Shown: positions 50,568-59,333 of the stretch, piece after piece
How the letters are laid out: each line of letters begins with the position of its first letter
Numbering within the stretch: position 1 is the first letter of the stretch
Assembly: GCF_019145495.1 (NCBI RefSeq)
Contig: NZ_JAHSTU010000001.1
Coordinates: 744,001-808,000 of the forward strand
DNA: 64,000 bases
Origin: Pseudomonas azerbaijanoccidentalis
GTDB taxonomy: Bacteria > Pseudomonadota > Gammaproteobacteria > Pseudomonadales > Pseudomonadaceae
Direction: 5' to 3'
Translations under genes and position numbers: made by a program
Notes under the pieces: model-generated
The model's input: the letters and a program-made list of their open reading frames with translations, nothing else
Databases searched by the model: none
Told to the model about the DNA's origin: nothing

Positions 50568-51880
50568 GCGCCGCCCTTTTTCGCCTTGTCAGCGGGTGCC
50601 GGCTCAGCCGAGTTGGCTGCGGATTTGCCCTGCAAATGGCCAGCCGGGCTGGTGGGCACTTGCTGCGGATCGTTGACCACTTCCACGTCACTGCCATCCT
50701 TCAAGCGGTCGGTGCCTTCCAGCACCACGCGATCACCGGCGGAAAGGCCTTCGGTGACCACGGTGTTCTCACCGTCGCTGGCACCGATTTTCAACTGGCG
50801 GATCTTGACCTTCTTGTCGCCGTCCAGGGCATAGACGAATGTGCCGTTGGTGCCGAACTGAATGGCGGCGGAAGGCGCGAGCACCACGCCTTTGAGCGTA
50901 TCCGCCAGCAGGCGCACATTGACGAACTGATTGGGAAACAGCGCCTGGTCGCGGTTCTCGTAGCGCGCCTTGAATTTCAGGGTGCCGGTGGTGACATCGA
51001 TCTGGTTGTCCAGGCTTTGAAGTACGCCGGTGGCCTGCAATTTGGTGTCGCCGCGATCCCAGGCTTCGGCCGGCAGTTTCGCGCCGCTGCGATAGCGAGC
51101 GAGCACGGTGTCGAGGCTGTTTTCCGGCAAGGTAAAGGCCACGCTGATCGGCTGCGTCTGGGTGATGATCGCCAGCGCCGTGGTGTCGTTGGCCGCTACC
51201 AGGTTACCGACGTCAAGTTGGCGAAGGCCAACGCGGCCGGCGATGGGCGCGCGGATACGGGTGAATTCGAGATTGAGCTTGGCGTCGTTGACCGCCGCCT
51301 GATTAGTCTTGACCGTGCCCTGGTATTGACCGACCAGTGCGACGGCGGTGTCCAGGGTTTGCTTGGCAATGCTGTCTTCGCGGTACAAACCGGTATAACG
51401 CTCGACATCTACCTGAGCGTTCTTCAGTTGCGCCTGATTCTGCAACAAAGTGCCTTCGGCCTGGAGCAACGCATTCTGGTAAGGACGCGGATCAATCTCG
51501 GCCAGCAGATCGCCAGCCTTGACCATCTGCCCTTCCTCAAAAGAAATCTTGATCAGTTCCCCGCCTACGCGGCTGCGCACATTAATGGTGTTCAGCGCAG
51601 TCACGGTGCCCAGCGCCTTGTAATACAGCGGGAAGTCGCCGGTGACCGCTGGCGCCACACGCACCGGAACCGGCCCGGTAGCACCGCCGAACCCCGGACG
51701 CATTCCGCCCGCCTTGCCCGTGTGCCCGGCCACGGCTTTCTGCTGCGCACCCTCTTTGGGCCCAGCACTGCCAGGCCAGAATTTCCAGCACAGGGCGGCG
51801 ATGACCAGCAGGACAAGCAGGCCGAACAGCCAGCGACGGGGACTACGGGAAGCGGAGGATTGCATTGAGTGATCAACCAT
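50564..51880 (-). CDS. muxA: RND efflux periplasmic adaptor MuxA (MdtA-like)
   Basis: A 438-aa membrane-fusion protein. An N-terminal anchor helix ([19 protein letters not shown]) follows a short basic leader. Then come the lipoyl/barrel pieces [60 protein letters not shown], the alpha-hairpin ([20 protein letters not shown]), [20 protein letters not shown] and the barrel end [17 protein letters not shown]. The C-terminus is unusually long and Ala/Lys-rich. The ATG at 51880 was kept; an ATG at 51865 (MQSSASR) is an alternative with an equally weak ribosome binding site. First gene of the operon; no regulator is adjacent. Confidence 0.9.
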   Translation of the reverse strand: MVDHSMQSSASRSPRRWLFGLLVLLVIAALCWKFWPGSAGPKEGAQQKAVAGHTGKAGGMRPGFGGATGPVPVRVAPAVTGDFPLYYKALGTVTALNTINVRSRVGGELIKISFEEGQMVKAGDLLAEIDPRPYQNALLQAEGTLLQNQAQLKNAQVDVERYTGLYREDSIAKQTLDTAVALVGQYQGTVKTNQAAVNDAKLNLEFTRIRAPIAGRVGLRQLDVGNLVAANDTTALAIITQTQPISVAFTLPENSLDTVLARYRSGAKLPAEAWDRGDTKLQATGVLQSLDNQIDVTTGTLKFKARYENRDQALFPNQFVNVRLLADTLKGVVLAPSAAIQFGTNGTFVYALDGDKKVKIRQLKIGASDGENTVVTEGLSAGDRVVLEGTDRLKDGSDVEVVNDPQQVPTSPAGHLQGKSAANSAEPAPADKAKKGGA

Positions 51881-52013
51881 TGGGCGCGTGGGCTTTCTTT
51901 ACATGAGGCTGAACGATAAGCACTGGCGGGTCTTAAGCAAAGCGCCTTTACCGGCAATTTACCTTCGGCTTACGTAACAGGAGATTTATCCAAGACACTG
52001 AAACACAAATGAA

Positions 52014-52039
52014 AACGGCCTGGACAGGGCCAGGCCGTT
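52014..52039 (-). terminator. Intrinsic terminator of tpx
   Basis: AACGGCCTGG and CCAGGCCGTT pair perfectly over 10 bp around a 6-nt loop. TTTCATTT follows on the minus strand, 20 bp after the tpx stop. Confidence 0.9.
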
Positions 52040-52058
52040 AACAATTGTAAAACCAGAC

Positions 52059-52559
52059 TTACTTCAGAACAGCGAGTGCCGCTTCGTAGTTCGGTTCTTC
52101 AGCGATTTCCTTGACCAGTTCGCTGTGCAGCACGTTGTCGTTTTCGTCCAGCACGACGACGGCACGAGCGGTCAGGCCTTTGAGCGGGCCGTCAGCGATG
52201 GCCACGCCGTAGTTCTCGATGAACTCGGCACCGCGCAGGGTCGACAGGTTCTGGACGTTTTCCAGGCCTTCGGCGCCGCAGAAACGCGCCTGGGCGAACG
52301 GCAGGTCAGCGGAGATGCACAGCACCACGGTGTTGGCGACATCATTGGCCTGGGCGTTGAACTTGCGCACGGACGTGGCGCAGGTCGGGGTGTCAACGCT
52401 TGGGAAGATGTTCAGCACTTTGCGCTTGCCGGCAAAGTCTTTCAGGGTGACGTCGGACAGATTGCCGGCAACCAGGGAAAAGGCTGGCGCCTTGGAACCG
52501 GCTTGAGGCAGTTGGCCGTTGACTTGAACCGGATTGCCTTTAAGAGTGACTTGAGCCAT
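52059..52559 (-). CDS. tpx: Thiol peroxidase Tpx
   Basis: A 166-aa atypical 2-Cys peroxiredoxin that reduces organic and hydrogen peroxides with thioredoxin. Peroxidatic Cys lies in [17 protein letters not shown], the resolving Cys in [39 protein letters not shown] is the usual N-terminus and [19 protein letters not shown] the C-terminal strand. I chose the ATG at 52559 (MAQVTLKG), preceded by AAGGACTCCGTTC; longer frames are not conserved in the family. It has its own terminator and a REP element upstream. Confidence 0.94.
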   Translation of the reverse strand: MAQVTLKGNPVQVNGQLPQAGSKAPAFSLVAGNLSDVTLKDFAGKRKVLNIFPSVDTPTCATSVRKFNAQANDVANTVVLCISADLPFAQARFCGAEGLENVQNLSTLRGAEFIENYGVAIADGPLKGLTARAVVVLDENDNVLHSELVKEIAEEPNYEAALAVLK

Positions 52560-52670
52560 GAACGGAGTCCTTCTGAACGTTGTGATGGAGAATTTTGACG
52601 AGGCAGAAGTTAACCACGAAATTGTCCGACGACCTACCCCGAATACAAAACTTGTATACACCGCCAAACC

Positions 52671-52695
52671 CTGTAGGAACGAGCCTGCTCGCGAT
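52671..52695. repeat. Single REP element upstream of tpx
   Basis: CTGTAGGAACGAGCCTGCTC followed by GCGAT, one arm of the REP type found as pairs elsewhere in the window. It has no inverse partner nearby. Confidence 0.6.
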
Positions 52696-52823
52696 TTCGA
52701 CTTATCAGTCACCACGACAAGAAATGTACTACAGCTGGTTTAAAAATTTTTGCCATTGCTGTCGATCCAGGCGAGCGTCATTCGACTAGAACTGAATAAT
52801 TCAAATCCAGCGGAGAGACCACC

Positions 52824-53249
52824 ATGCGCTTCATGATCATCATTAAAGCAAGCAAAGACTCCGAAGCCGGCGTCATGCCCAGCCAGGAACTGCTGACCGC
52901 CATGGGCAACTACAACGAAGAACTGGCCAAGGCCGGCATCCTGCTCGCCGGCGAAGGCCTGCACCCCAGCAGCAAAGGCACCCGCGTGCGCTTCTCCGGC
53001 GACAAGCGCACGGTCATCGACGGCCCCTTCGCCGAAACCAAAGAACTGATCGCTGGCTTCTGGCTATGGCAGGTGAAGTCCAAAGAAGAAGCCATCGAAT
53101 GGGTCAAACGCTGCCCGAACCCAATGCCGGGCACGGAGCCCGAAATCGAAATCCGTCAGGTCTTTGAAATGGAGGATTTCGGCGAGGAACTGACACCGGA
53201 GTTACGCGAGCAGGAAGAGCGGGCGTTTGGGCAATCGCGCAAACACTAA
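52824..53249 (+). CDS. YciI family protein (DGPF domain)
   Basis: A 141-aa cytoplasmic protein with the dimeric alpha/beta barrel YciI fold. It starts MRFMIIIKASKDSEAG; the conserved block is VIDGPFAETKELIAGFWLWQ with DGPF and the His/Asp-type active-site region, then SKEEAIEWVKRCPNPMPGTE and EIEIRQVFEMEDFG. Proteins of this DGPF subgroup are common and often lie beside ECF sigma genes, but none is here. Function unknown; YciI-like enzymes include dehydrochlorinase relatives. GGAGAG precedes the ATG and a hairpin follows the stop. Confidence 0.88.
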   Translation: MRFMIIIKASKDSEAGVMPSQELLTAMGNYNEELAKAGILLAGEGLHPSSKGTRVRFSGDKRTVIDGPFAETKELIAGFWLWQVKSKEEAIEWVKRCPNPMPGTEPEIEIRQVFEMEDFGEELTPELREQEERAFGQSRKH

Positions 53250-53266
53250 CAATCGAGTCGCAGCTG

Positions 53267-53293
53267 ATCGCCCCAGCCACAGTGTGGGGCGAT
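53267..53293 (+). terminator. Hairpin after the YciI gene
   Basis: ATCGCCCCA (53267-53275) and TGGGGCGAT (53285-53293) are a perfect 9-bp pair with a 9-nt loop. The following TAAACGG is only weakly U-rich. Confidence 0.65.
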
Positions 53294-53524
53294 TAAACGG
53301 TTGCTTTGAAATACGAAACAGCCATTGCATTAACTTTTTAGTACACAAAAATACTGAGATTTTGCACACAAAACTAAGTAATTAATCCCTTCGACTGGCT
53401 AATTGGTGGTTAGCTGCTAGCGTCAACCAGACGTGTCCTACAGGCTTGATAGCAAAAGAGATTACGTCGTTAACGGCCAGCAAGTGCCGGGTTGTCCAAT
53501 GAGCCACCAGGGAACCGGGGAATC

Positions 53525-54316
53525 ATGTCGAACAAATTGGGGATGCACGCCTTTCTTCTGGCGACGTCGTTTGTGCCTTTCCTATTGGCCAACGCGGATG
53601 ACGCCGAGACCGCCAACAAAAGCAACAACCCGCTGAACATCGCGCCGGGGATGAGTCTGCAGGACTACTACACGCCGAAGTACTACGACTCCAATATCCA
53701 CAGCAATGACGTGCTGGTGCGCGGCACCCTGCCGATTGCACCCAACGACTTCATTGGCGTGCCGCAATTAATACGCGTCACTGCGCCGATCAGCACTCGT
53801 CCCGATCCGAACAGCGGCTACAGCACCGGTGAAGGCGATCTGAACGTGTTCGATATCTTCCTGCTCAAGACCGAAGGCGTGCAGTTGGGCGTTGGCCCGA
53901 TGATCACCGCGCCGACCGCCGATCAGGACGAGTTGGGCACCGGTAAATGGCAAGGTGGCCTGGCTGCCGTAGCCATCGACGCCTCTCCCCGTGGCCTGCT
54001 GGGGGCGCTGGTGCAGTACCAGAGTTCTTTTGCAGGTGACAGCGACCGGCCTCATGTCGAAAGCGCAACCATGCAGCCCTTCATCATCCACAACCTGGAC
54101 AAAGGCTGGTACCTGCGCTCGACCGGCACCTGGACCTTCGACCTGAAAAACGACACTCACTACATCCCCCTCGGTTTGGGGGGCGGCAAAGTGTGGAAAT
54201 CCGGGTCAAATATCCTCAACGCTTTCATCGAACCGCAGTGGACCGTGGACCACAAAGGCGATGGCCTGCCGAAATTCACGCTGTATGCCGGCCTCAACGT
54301 CACATTTGGAAAATGA
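53525..54316 (+). CDS. Outer-membrane beta-barrel protein of the MetA-pathway type
   Basis: A 263-aa exported protein. A signal peptide lies at about 1-26 (FLLATSFVPFLLANADD). The mature part has alternating short strands and Gly/aromatic turns (GEGDLNVFDIFLLKTEGVQL, GPMITAPTADQDELGTGKWQ, GGKVWKSGSNILNAFIEPQW, FTLYAGLNVTFGK with a terminal Phe-type end), as in the meta-pathway phenol-degradation/SphA-like barrel family. I chose the ATG at 53525 (GGGGAATC upstream); an earlier ATG at 53492 adds a non-signal leader. It begins the plus-strand cluster and is followed by a 37-aa gene after 10 bp. Confidence 0.7.
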   Translation: MSNKLGMHAFLLATSFVPFLLANADDAETANKSNNPLNIAPGMSLQDYYTPKYYDSNIHSNDVLVRGTLPIAPNDFIGVPQLIRVTAPISTRPDPNSGYSTGEGDLNVFDIFLLKTEGVQLGVGPMITAPTADQDELGTGKWQGGLAAVAIDASPRGLLGALVQYQSSFAGDSDRPHVESATMQPFIIHNLDKGWYLRSTGTWTFDLKNDTHYIPLGLGGGKVWKSGSNILNAFIEPQWTVDHKGDGLPKFTLYAGLNVTFGK

Positions 54317-54326
54317 GGAAATCGCC

Positions 54327-54440
54327 ATGCACATCGCATTACTCGCAGTCGGTTTCAGCCTGATGACCATGTTCGTCAGTTGCGGTGTCGGTGCTCAGGA
54401 CCTCGATACCCGATGCGGCTACACCACGACCGCCGGATAA
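54327..54440 (+). CDS. Small exported or membrane peptide (37 aa)
   Basis: A short ORF between two exported-protein genes, with GAGGAAATC as ribosome binding site. It begins MHIALLAVGFSLMTMFVSCG, a hydrophobic segment ending in a Cys, and ends with a polar tail containing a second Cys (TRCGYTTTAG). It may be a lipopeptide or a membrane peptide. The gap to each neighbour (10 and 27 bp) favours a real gene; conservation has not been tested. Confidence 0.45.
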   Translation: MHIALLAVGFSLMTMFVSCGVGAQDLDTRCGYTTTAG

Positions 54441-54467
54441 CGCTCGCTTTTGCAACAAGGACGCAAG

Positions 54468-55874
54468 ATGAACCACCGTAATTTGCTCGTGACCGCTGTG
54501 ACCCTCGCCGTCAGCACCAGTGCCTGGGCCGACTTCACGGCCACGCCGGAACAAGCCCGGGGCATCGCCAAGGAAGCCTATTTGTATGGGTTCCCGGTCG
54601 TAGAGATGTACAAGACCCTCTATACCCAGGCCGTGGACAAGAAGAGTTCCAACTTCAAGGCCCCCTTCAACGAGATCGGCAACACGGCCAAGGCTTTCAC
54701 GGCCAAAGACACCGCGTTCGTCACGCCGAATGCCGACACGCCCTACTCCTTCGTCTGGATGGATTTGCGCGCCGAACCGCTGGTGCTGACCCTGCCACCC
54801 ATCGAGGAACACCGTTACTACTCCGTGCAACTGATTGACGCCTACACGCAAAACTTCGCGTACCTGGGCACCCGCAGCACGGGAAACAATGGCGGCCACT
54901 TCATGATTGCCGGCCCCAACTGGCAGGGCCAGCAACCGCTGAACATCGACCGCCTGCTGCGCAGTGAAAGCAACATCGCCTACGCGCTGTACCGCACGCA
55001 GTTGTTCGATGACACGGACCTGGCCAAGGTCAAGCAGATCCAGAAGGGTTACAAGGTCGAAACGCTGAGCCATTACGACAAGCACAAGGCGCCACCTGCC
55101 GCGCCGAAGATCGCCTGGCCCAAACCCGTGGCCAACATGAGCGATACCCCGGACCTGTTCCGCTACCTGAATTTCATGCTGGCGTTTGCCCCGGCCCAGG
55201 ACGTTGAAAAGGATCTTCTCGCCCGGTTCAAAACCATCGGTATCGAAGCCGGCAAGCCATTCGACCTGAGCAAACTGAGCGTCGATCAACGCAAGGCCCT
55301 GGAAGATGGCATTGCCGACGCGAAGGCCGAATTCGCCGAGTTCAAGAAAACCAGAGTCGATACCCACGAAGTCACCAGCGGCGACTTTTTCGGCACCCGC
55401 GATCACCTCAAAGGCAACTACCTGTACCGCTACGCCGGCGCCAACATGGGCATCTTCGGTAACTCTGCCGAAGAAGCAAATTACATCGGTTACTTCGTCG
55501 ACAAGGATGGCCAACCGGTCGATGCCTCGAAACACGACTACACGCTGCATTTCGCCAAGGGCGCCCTGCCCCCGGCCGACGCCTTCTGGTCGCTGACGAT
55601 GTACAACGGCAAAAACAAGTTGCTGGTGGCCAACCCGCTCAATCGCTACTTGATCAATTCGCGCATGTTGCCCGACCTCAAACTCGATGCCGACGGCGGC
55701 GTGACCCTTTACCTACAAAAGAAAGCACCCGCCAAGGAACTGCAAAGCAACTGGCTTCCGGCGCCGGACGGGCCGTTCTATGGCGTGCTGCGCCTCTACC
55801 TGCCAAAACCGGAAGTCACCAGCGGCCAATGGAAAATGCCGTTGCTGACACCCGTTAATCAACAAAACCAGTAA
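54468..55874 (+). CDS. DUF1254/DUF1214 family exported protein
   Basis: A 468-aa exported protein. A signal peptide lies at 1-21 (LAVSTSAWA). Residues about 25-170 match DUF1254 (ARGIAKEAYLYGFPVVEMYK, FVTPNADTPYSFVWMDLRAE, RYYSVQLIDAYTQNFAYLGT); the C-terminal part about 335-450 matches DUF1214 (LHFAKGALPPADAFWSLTMY, NRYLINSRMLPDLKLDADGG, NWLPAPDGPFYGVLRLYLPK). The family is widespread but its chemistry is unresolved. I chose the ATG at 54468 (MNHRNLL, AAGGA upstream). It is flanked on both sides by outer-membrane barrel genes, which suggests a shared envelope process. Confidence 0.88.
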   Translation: MNHRNLLVTAVTLAVSTSAWADFTATPEQARGIAKEAYLYGFPVVEMYKTLYTQAVDKKSSNFKAPFNEIGNTAKAFTAKDTAFVTPNADTPYSFVWMDLRAEPLVLTLPPIEEHRYYSVQLIDAYTQNFAYLGTRSTGNNGGHFMIAGPNWQGQQPLNIDRLLRSESNIAYALYRTQLFDDTDLAKVKQIQKGYKVETLSHYDKHKAPPAAPKIAWPKPVANMSDTPDLFRYLNFMLAFAPAQDVEKDLLARFKTIGIEAGKPFDLSKLSVDQRKALEDGIADAKAEFAEFKKTRVDTHEVTSGDFFGTRDHLKGNYLYRYAGANMGIFGNSAEEANYIGYFVDKDGQPVDASKHDYTLHFAKGALPPADAFWSLTMYNGKNKLLVANPLNRYLINSRMLPDLKLDADGGVTLYLQKKAPAKELQSNWLPAPDGPFYGVLRLYLPKPEVTSGQWKMPLLTPVNQQNQ

Positions 55875-55886
55875 GCGGAGTCAATC

Positions 55887-56834
55887 ATGGTGAAGCAGTA
55901 CGTAGTGCGCCCCTTGTTGGCGCTGTGCATGGTTGGCGGCAGTCCGCTGGTGTTGGCCGTCGAGGGCGGTGTCGGCCGACCGATCACCGGGCAGCAGGTT
56001 TTTTCCAATGCCGGGATCGTGCCGCCGGAACCAGGCTGGGTGATGTCCCTGACCAGCATCTGGTATGACGGTGATCTGAAGGGCAACTCTCAGATACCGA
56101 TAGGCGGCGCAATCAGTAGCGATCTGGACATGAAGGTCTCCTACACCATGGCCAACTTCACCCATGTCTGGGACACCGGCAAAGGCCGTTGGAACTACGC
56201 CTCAGCCATCGGCGTGCCGGTACAACACACCGATGTCAGCGCGAGCATCACGGGGCCCCGTGGCCGCACCCTGGGCACCGAGGATAAGGCCACGCAGTTT
56301 GCCGACATGCTGGTGACGCCGATTGCCGCCGGTTATCACTTCGACGAGGTCAACCACATCTCGTTCTCGATGCCGATCTACGTGCCCACCGGCGCCTACA
56401 ACGTCGACCGTCTGGCCAATGCAGGGCAGAACACTTACACCTTCATGCCCACCGTGGCCTTCACCCATCTCGACGGCAAAGGCGGCGAGTTCACCCTTGA
56501 CACCGGGCTGGAGTTCTACACCGAGAACGATGAGACGGATTACCAGAACGGCGACCTCTTCACCCTCGATTTGCTGTGGACCCATGGTTTCGGAAATGGC
56601 TGGGCGGCCGGCATGGCGGCAGGGTACATCCAGCAGATCAATGATGACTCCGGGGCGGGCGCAACCAGTGGCTTTCGCGGGCGTTCGGTTGGTGCCGGCC
56701 CGGCGATCGGCTGGACCGGCAAGTTCGCCGATGCCCAGGCCAACTTCAGCCTGCGCTGGGTGCCGGAGTTCGACACCAAGAACCGGCCTGAAGGCAACGG
56801 CATCGCCGCCAACATGACCCTGGCGTTTTTCTAG
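55887..56834 (+). CDS. Outer-membrane transporter of the SphA/phenol MetA-pathway family
   Basis: A 315-aa barrel protein with a signal peptide (about 1-25, SPLVLAVEGG). The body shows the family pattern: VGRPITGQQVFSNAGIVPPE, PGWVMSLTSIWYDGDLKGNS, SYTMANFTHVWDTGKGRWNY, ISFSMPIYVPTGAYNVDRLA, LLWTHGFGNGWAAGMAAGYI and a C-terminal Phe (NMTLAFF), the outer-membrane assembly signal. It is the second barrel of the cluster, 12 bp after the DUF1254 gene and 8 bp before moxR. Substrate unknown; relatives take up hydrophobic or aromatic compounds. Confidence 0.82.
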   Translation: MVKQYVVRPLLALCMVGGSPLVLAVEGGVGRPITGQQVFSNAGIVPPEPGWVMSLTSIWYDGDLKGNSQIPIGGAISSDLDMKVSYTMANFTHVWDTGKGRWNYASAIGVPVQHTDVSASITGPRGRTLGTEDKATQFADMLVTPIAAGYHFDEVNHISFSMPIYVPTGAYNVDRLANAGQNTYTFMPTVAFTHLDGKGGEFTLDTGLEFYTENDETDYQNGDLFTLDLLWTHGFGNGWAAGMAAGYIQQINDDSGAGATSGFRGRSVGAGPAIGWTGKFADAQANFSLRWVPEFDTKNRPEGNGIAANMTLAFF

Positions 56835-56842
56835 GAGCAACC

Positions 56843-57823
56843 ATGACCGCACTCAACGACCTCAACGCCCTGCAAGCCAGCATCGCCGAAGCCGTGCTCG
56901 GTCAGGACCAGGTGATACGCCAAATCCTGCTCGGCCTGCTAGCCAATGGACACTTGCTGCTGGAAAGTCTGCCGGGGCTGGCCAAGACCCGTACGGTGAA
57001 GGCACTGGCCAAACACCTGGACGCGAAGATGAGCCGCATCCAGTTCACGCCCGACTTGTTGCCGTCGGACATCACTGGTGCCGAGGTGCTGCATCAGGTC
57101 GAGGGAAAAAACGAGATCCGCTTCCAGCCGGGGCCGCTGTTCGGCAACCTGATCCTGGCCGACGAAATCAACCGCGCGCCGGCAAAGGTTCAGGCTGCAC
57201 TGCTCGAGGCCATGGAAGAACGACAGATCACTGTGGCCGGCAACAGCCATGCGCTGCCCGAGCTGTTCATTGTCGTCGCGACTCAGAACCCGATTGAACA
57301 AGAAGGTACTTACCCGCTGCCGGAAGCGCAGATGGACCGTTTCCTGATGAAGGTGCTGCTGGATTACCCGAACGCGGAAAACGAGAGCCAGGTGTTGCGC
57401 CTGTTGCGCGAGGAGGAACAGGCCCTCGGCGCCAAGAGCGCTGCGGCGCAAGGCTTTGAGCTGTCTCAGGACGTAATCTTTGCCGCACGCCGTGAAGTCA
57501 GTGCGGTCCACGTGTCCCCCGCCATCGACCGCTACCTGATCGACATCATCAATGCCACCCGCCACCCGGCCGATTACGACGCCGACCTCGGGCGCTGGAT
57601 CAACATCGGTGCCAGCCCCCGTGGTGGCATCGGCCTGGACCGTTGCGCCCGCGCCGATGCCTGGTTGCAGGGGCAGGATTTCGTCTCGCCGGACAACGTG
57701 CGCGCCGTGGTGCACCCGGTACTGCGTCATCGTCTGCAACTGAGCTACGACGCGGTGGCCGATGGGGTGAGTGCCGACCAGGTGCTTGACCGCTTGCTCG
57801 ATAAAGTGGCGATTCCTGCATGA
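56843..57823 (+). CDS. MoxR family AAA+ ATPase
   Basis: A 326-aa chaperone-type AAA+ ATPase. Walker A is the family-typical LLLESLPGLAKTRTVKALA, Walker B LILADEINRAPAKVQAALLE, sensor 1 FIVVATQNPIEQEGTYPLPE with QMDRFLMKV downstream, and sensor 2 ASPRGGIGLDRCARADAWLQ near the C-terminus. MoxR proteins work with von Willebrand A proteins to mature or assemble partner complexes. It ends with an ATGA overlap to the DUF58 gene. Confidence 0.93.
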   Translation: MTALNDLNALQASIAEAVLGQDQVIRQILLGLLANGHLLLESLPGLAKTRTVKALAKHLDAKMSRIQFTPDLLPSDITGAEVLHQVEGKNEIRFQPGPLFGNLILADEINRAPAKVQAALLEAMEERQITVAGNSHALPELFIVVATQNPIEQEGTYPLPEAQMDRFLMKVLLDYPNAENESQVLRLLREEEQALGAKSAAAQGFELSQDVIFAARREVSAVHVSPAIDRYLIDIINATRHPADYDADLGRWINIGASPRGGIGLDRCARADAWLQGQDFVSPDNVRAVVHPVLRHRLQLSYDAVADGVSADQVLDRLLDKVAIPA

Positions 57824-58755
57824 ACGTAGACGGCCTGGCCTATGTCTCTCTGGCGCAGTTGATGGCCCTGGAGTTCAAGGCTCGCGACCTGAGTTTTGTT
57901 GCACGCCAGCCGCAAGGCAGCATCCTTGCCGGCAATCACGCGTCACGCTTGCGTGGTCGCGGCTTGAACTTCGATGAGCTGCGTCGCTATCAGCCCGGTG
58001 ATGATTTGCGTCACCTCGACTGGCGCGCGTCATTGCGCACGGGAAAACCGGTGGTGCGCACCTTCACCGAAGAGCGCGACCGCCCGGCGTTGATCGTGGT
58101 CGATCAGCGCATGTCGATGTTCTTCGGCTCGCAGCGCAGCTTCAAATCCGCCGTTGCCGCCGAACTCGGCGCTTTGGCGGCGTGGATGGTGTTCAACGCC
58201 GGCGACCGGGTGGGTGGCCTGGTGTTCAACGATCAACGCATCGACAGCATCGCCCCGCTGCGCAGCCGCAAGCGGATCGAGGCGCTGTGCAGCCGCATCG
58301 TCGAACAGAACCAGCAACTGAATGCCGGCAACCCCGACGCCGAAGGCCAGGATCAGCTCGACAAGGTCTTACAGCGATGCCTCGCCGTGGCCGGGCACGA
58401 TCACCTGATCTGCATCGTCAGTGACTTTGCCGGTGCCGGCGAACGGACGCTGCAACTGATGCGCCAGTTGGCGGCACACAACGACGTGATCGCCATGCAG
58501 GTCTACGACCCGCTGGCGCTGAACCTGCCAAAAAATGGCCGTTTGCTGATCACCCAAGGGCAGATGCAGGTTGAACTGGCGGTGGACCGTCGCCAGGTGC
58601 ATCAGCCATTGGGCGATTTTCTCAGCGGGCGCCTCAAGGACGTGGCCACGCTGCTACGTCGCAGTCAGGTGCCGTTGATGATGTTCAGCACCGCCACCGA
58701 AGCCCAGGAACAACTGCGCAGTGAATTGGGCAAGCTCAGCGGGAGGCGGCGATGA
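57820..58755 (+). CDS. DUF58 domain-containing protein
   Basis: A 311-aa protein of the family that accompanies MoxR ATPases. Conserved: LRGRGLNFDELRRYQPGDDL, RHLDWRASLRTGKPVVRTFT, EERDRPALIVVDQRMSMFFG, and then a Rossmann-like von Willebrand A-type segment with LICIVSDFAGAGERTLQLMR and DVIAMQVYDPLALNLPKNGR. No signal peptide or membrane helix is visible. It is thought to be a cytoplasmic partner of MoxR. Overlaps by ATGA with moxR and with the DUF4381 gene. Confidence 0.9.
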   Translation: MNVDGLAYVSLAQLMALEFKARDLSFVARQPQGSILAGNHASRLRGRGLNFDELRRYQPGDDLRHLDWRASLRTGKPVVRTFTEERDRPALIVVDQRMSMFFGSQRSFKSAVAAELGALAAWMVFNAGDRVGGLVFNDQRIDSIAPLRSRKRIEALCSRIVEQNQQLNAGNPDAEGQDQLDKVLQRCLAVAGHDHLICIVSDFAGAGERTLQLMRQLAAHNDVIAMQVYDPLALNLPKNGRLLITQGQMQVELAVDRRQVHQPLGDFLSGRLKDVATLLRRSQVPLMMFSTATEAQEQLRSELGKLSGRRR

Positions 58756-59333
58756 ACCCGAACATTCCGAGCATCGAGCAACTCAAGGAACTGGCTTTGC
58801 CGGCACCGATCAGTTATGCGCCCCAGACCTGGGGTTGGTGGGTGTTGCTGGCCGTGCTGGTGGTGACGGCACTGCTGCTGGGCGCACGGCGTTATTGGCA
58901 GTGGCGACGTGATCGCTATCGGCGCGAGGCGTTGGCGCGCCTGGCGCAGTTGCAGCAGCGCAGCGGTGACCTGAGTGCGCTGCGCGAATTACCCGAATTG
59001 CTTAAGCGCGTCGCGCTCTCCATGCCAAACACTGTCGCTGTAGGAGCAAGCTTGCTCGCGATGGCGCGCGGTCAGTCGCCGACTGTTCTGAATGTACCGG
59101 CCTCATCGCGAGCAGGCTCGCTCCCACAGGGGCCTGCGTCGCTGGGGAAAGATGATTGGCAAGTCTTCCTACAGCAGCACCTCAAGCAACCACTTCCCGC
59201 TGATTTCAGCCAGCAACTGGCGCAACTCGCTTACGCGCCTGACTCTACTTTGCAAGCCTTGCCACCCGAACAACGCCAGCAGCTGTTCGATACCTGTAAA
59301 ACCTGGGTGGAGCGTCATCATGTGGCAGCTTGA
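58752..59333 (+). CDS. DUF4381 domain protein carrying an in-frame REPIN insertion
   Basis: A 193-aa membrane protein. One helix lies near the N-terminus (WWVLLAVLVVTALLLGARRY, about 29-48), followed by a basic stretch (WQWRRDRYRREALARLAQLQ), as in the family, and the C-terminal soluble region WQVFLQQHLKQPLPADFSQQ. Residues about 96-126 ([11 protein letters not shown] to RAGSLPQGP) are translated REPIN sequence rather than family sequence: GASLLAMA is the usual reading of this REP arm. The flanks (LPELLKRVALSMP and SLGKDDWQVFLQ) appear continuous without it, so a normal protein of about 160 residues was extended. Overlaps the next VWA gene by 14 bp. Confidence 0.85.
   Translation: MNPNIPSIEQLKELALPAPISYAPQTWGWWVLLAVLVVTALLLGARRYWQWRRDRYRREALARLAQLQQRSGDLSALRELPELLKRVALSMPNTVAVGASLLAMARGQSPTVLNVPASSRAGSLPQGPASLGKDDWQVFLQQHLKQPLPADFSQQLAQLAYAPDSTLQALPPEQRQQLFDTCKTWVERHHVAA
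59038..59129. repeat. REPIN inside the DUF4381 coding sequence
   Basis: CTGTAGGAGCAAGCTTGCTC with GCGATGG at the left and CATCGCGAGCAGGCTCGCTC with CCACAG at the right are inverse copies. The whole element is read through in frame by the host gene. Confidence 0.9.

Noticed and set aside
44827..50834. Very long open frames opposite muxB and muxC (up to 1039 codons)
   Set aside because: Antisense frames of high-GC RND genes; Gln/Arg/His-rich translation has no domain, and the RND genes are certain.
59092..59319. Upstream extension of the first VWA gene into the DUF4381 gene
   Set aside because: Reads the REPIN and DUF4381 gene out of frame; MWQLEYP at 59320 gives the family N-terminus.
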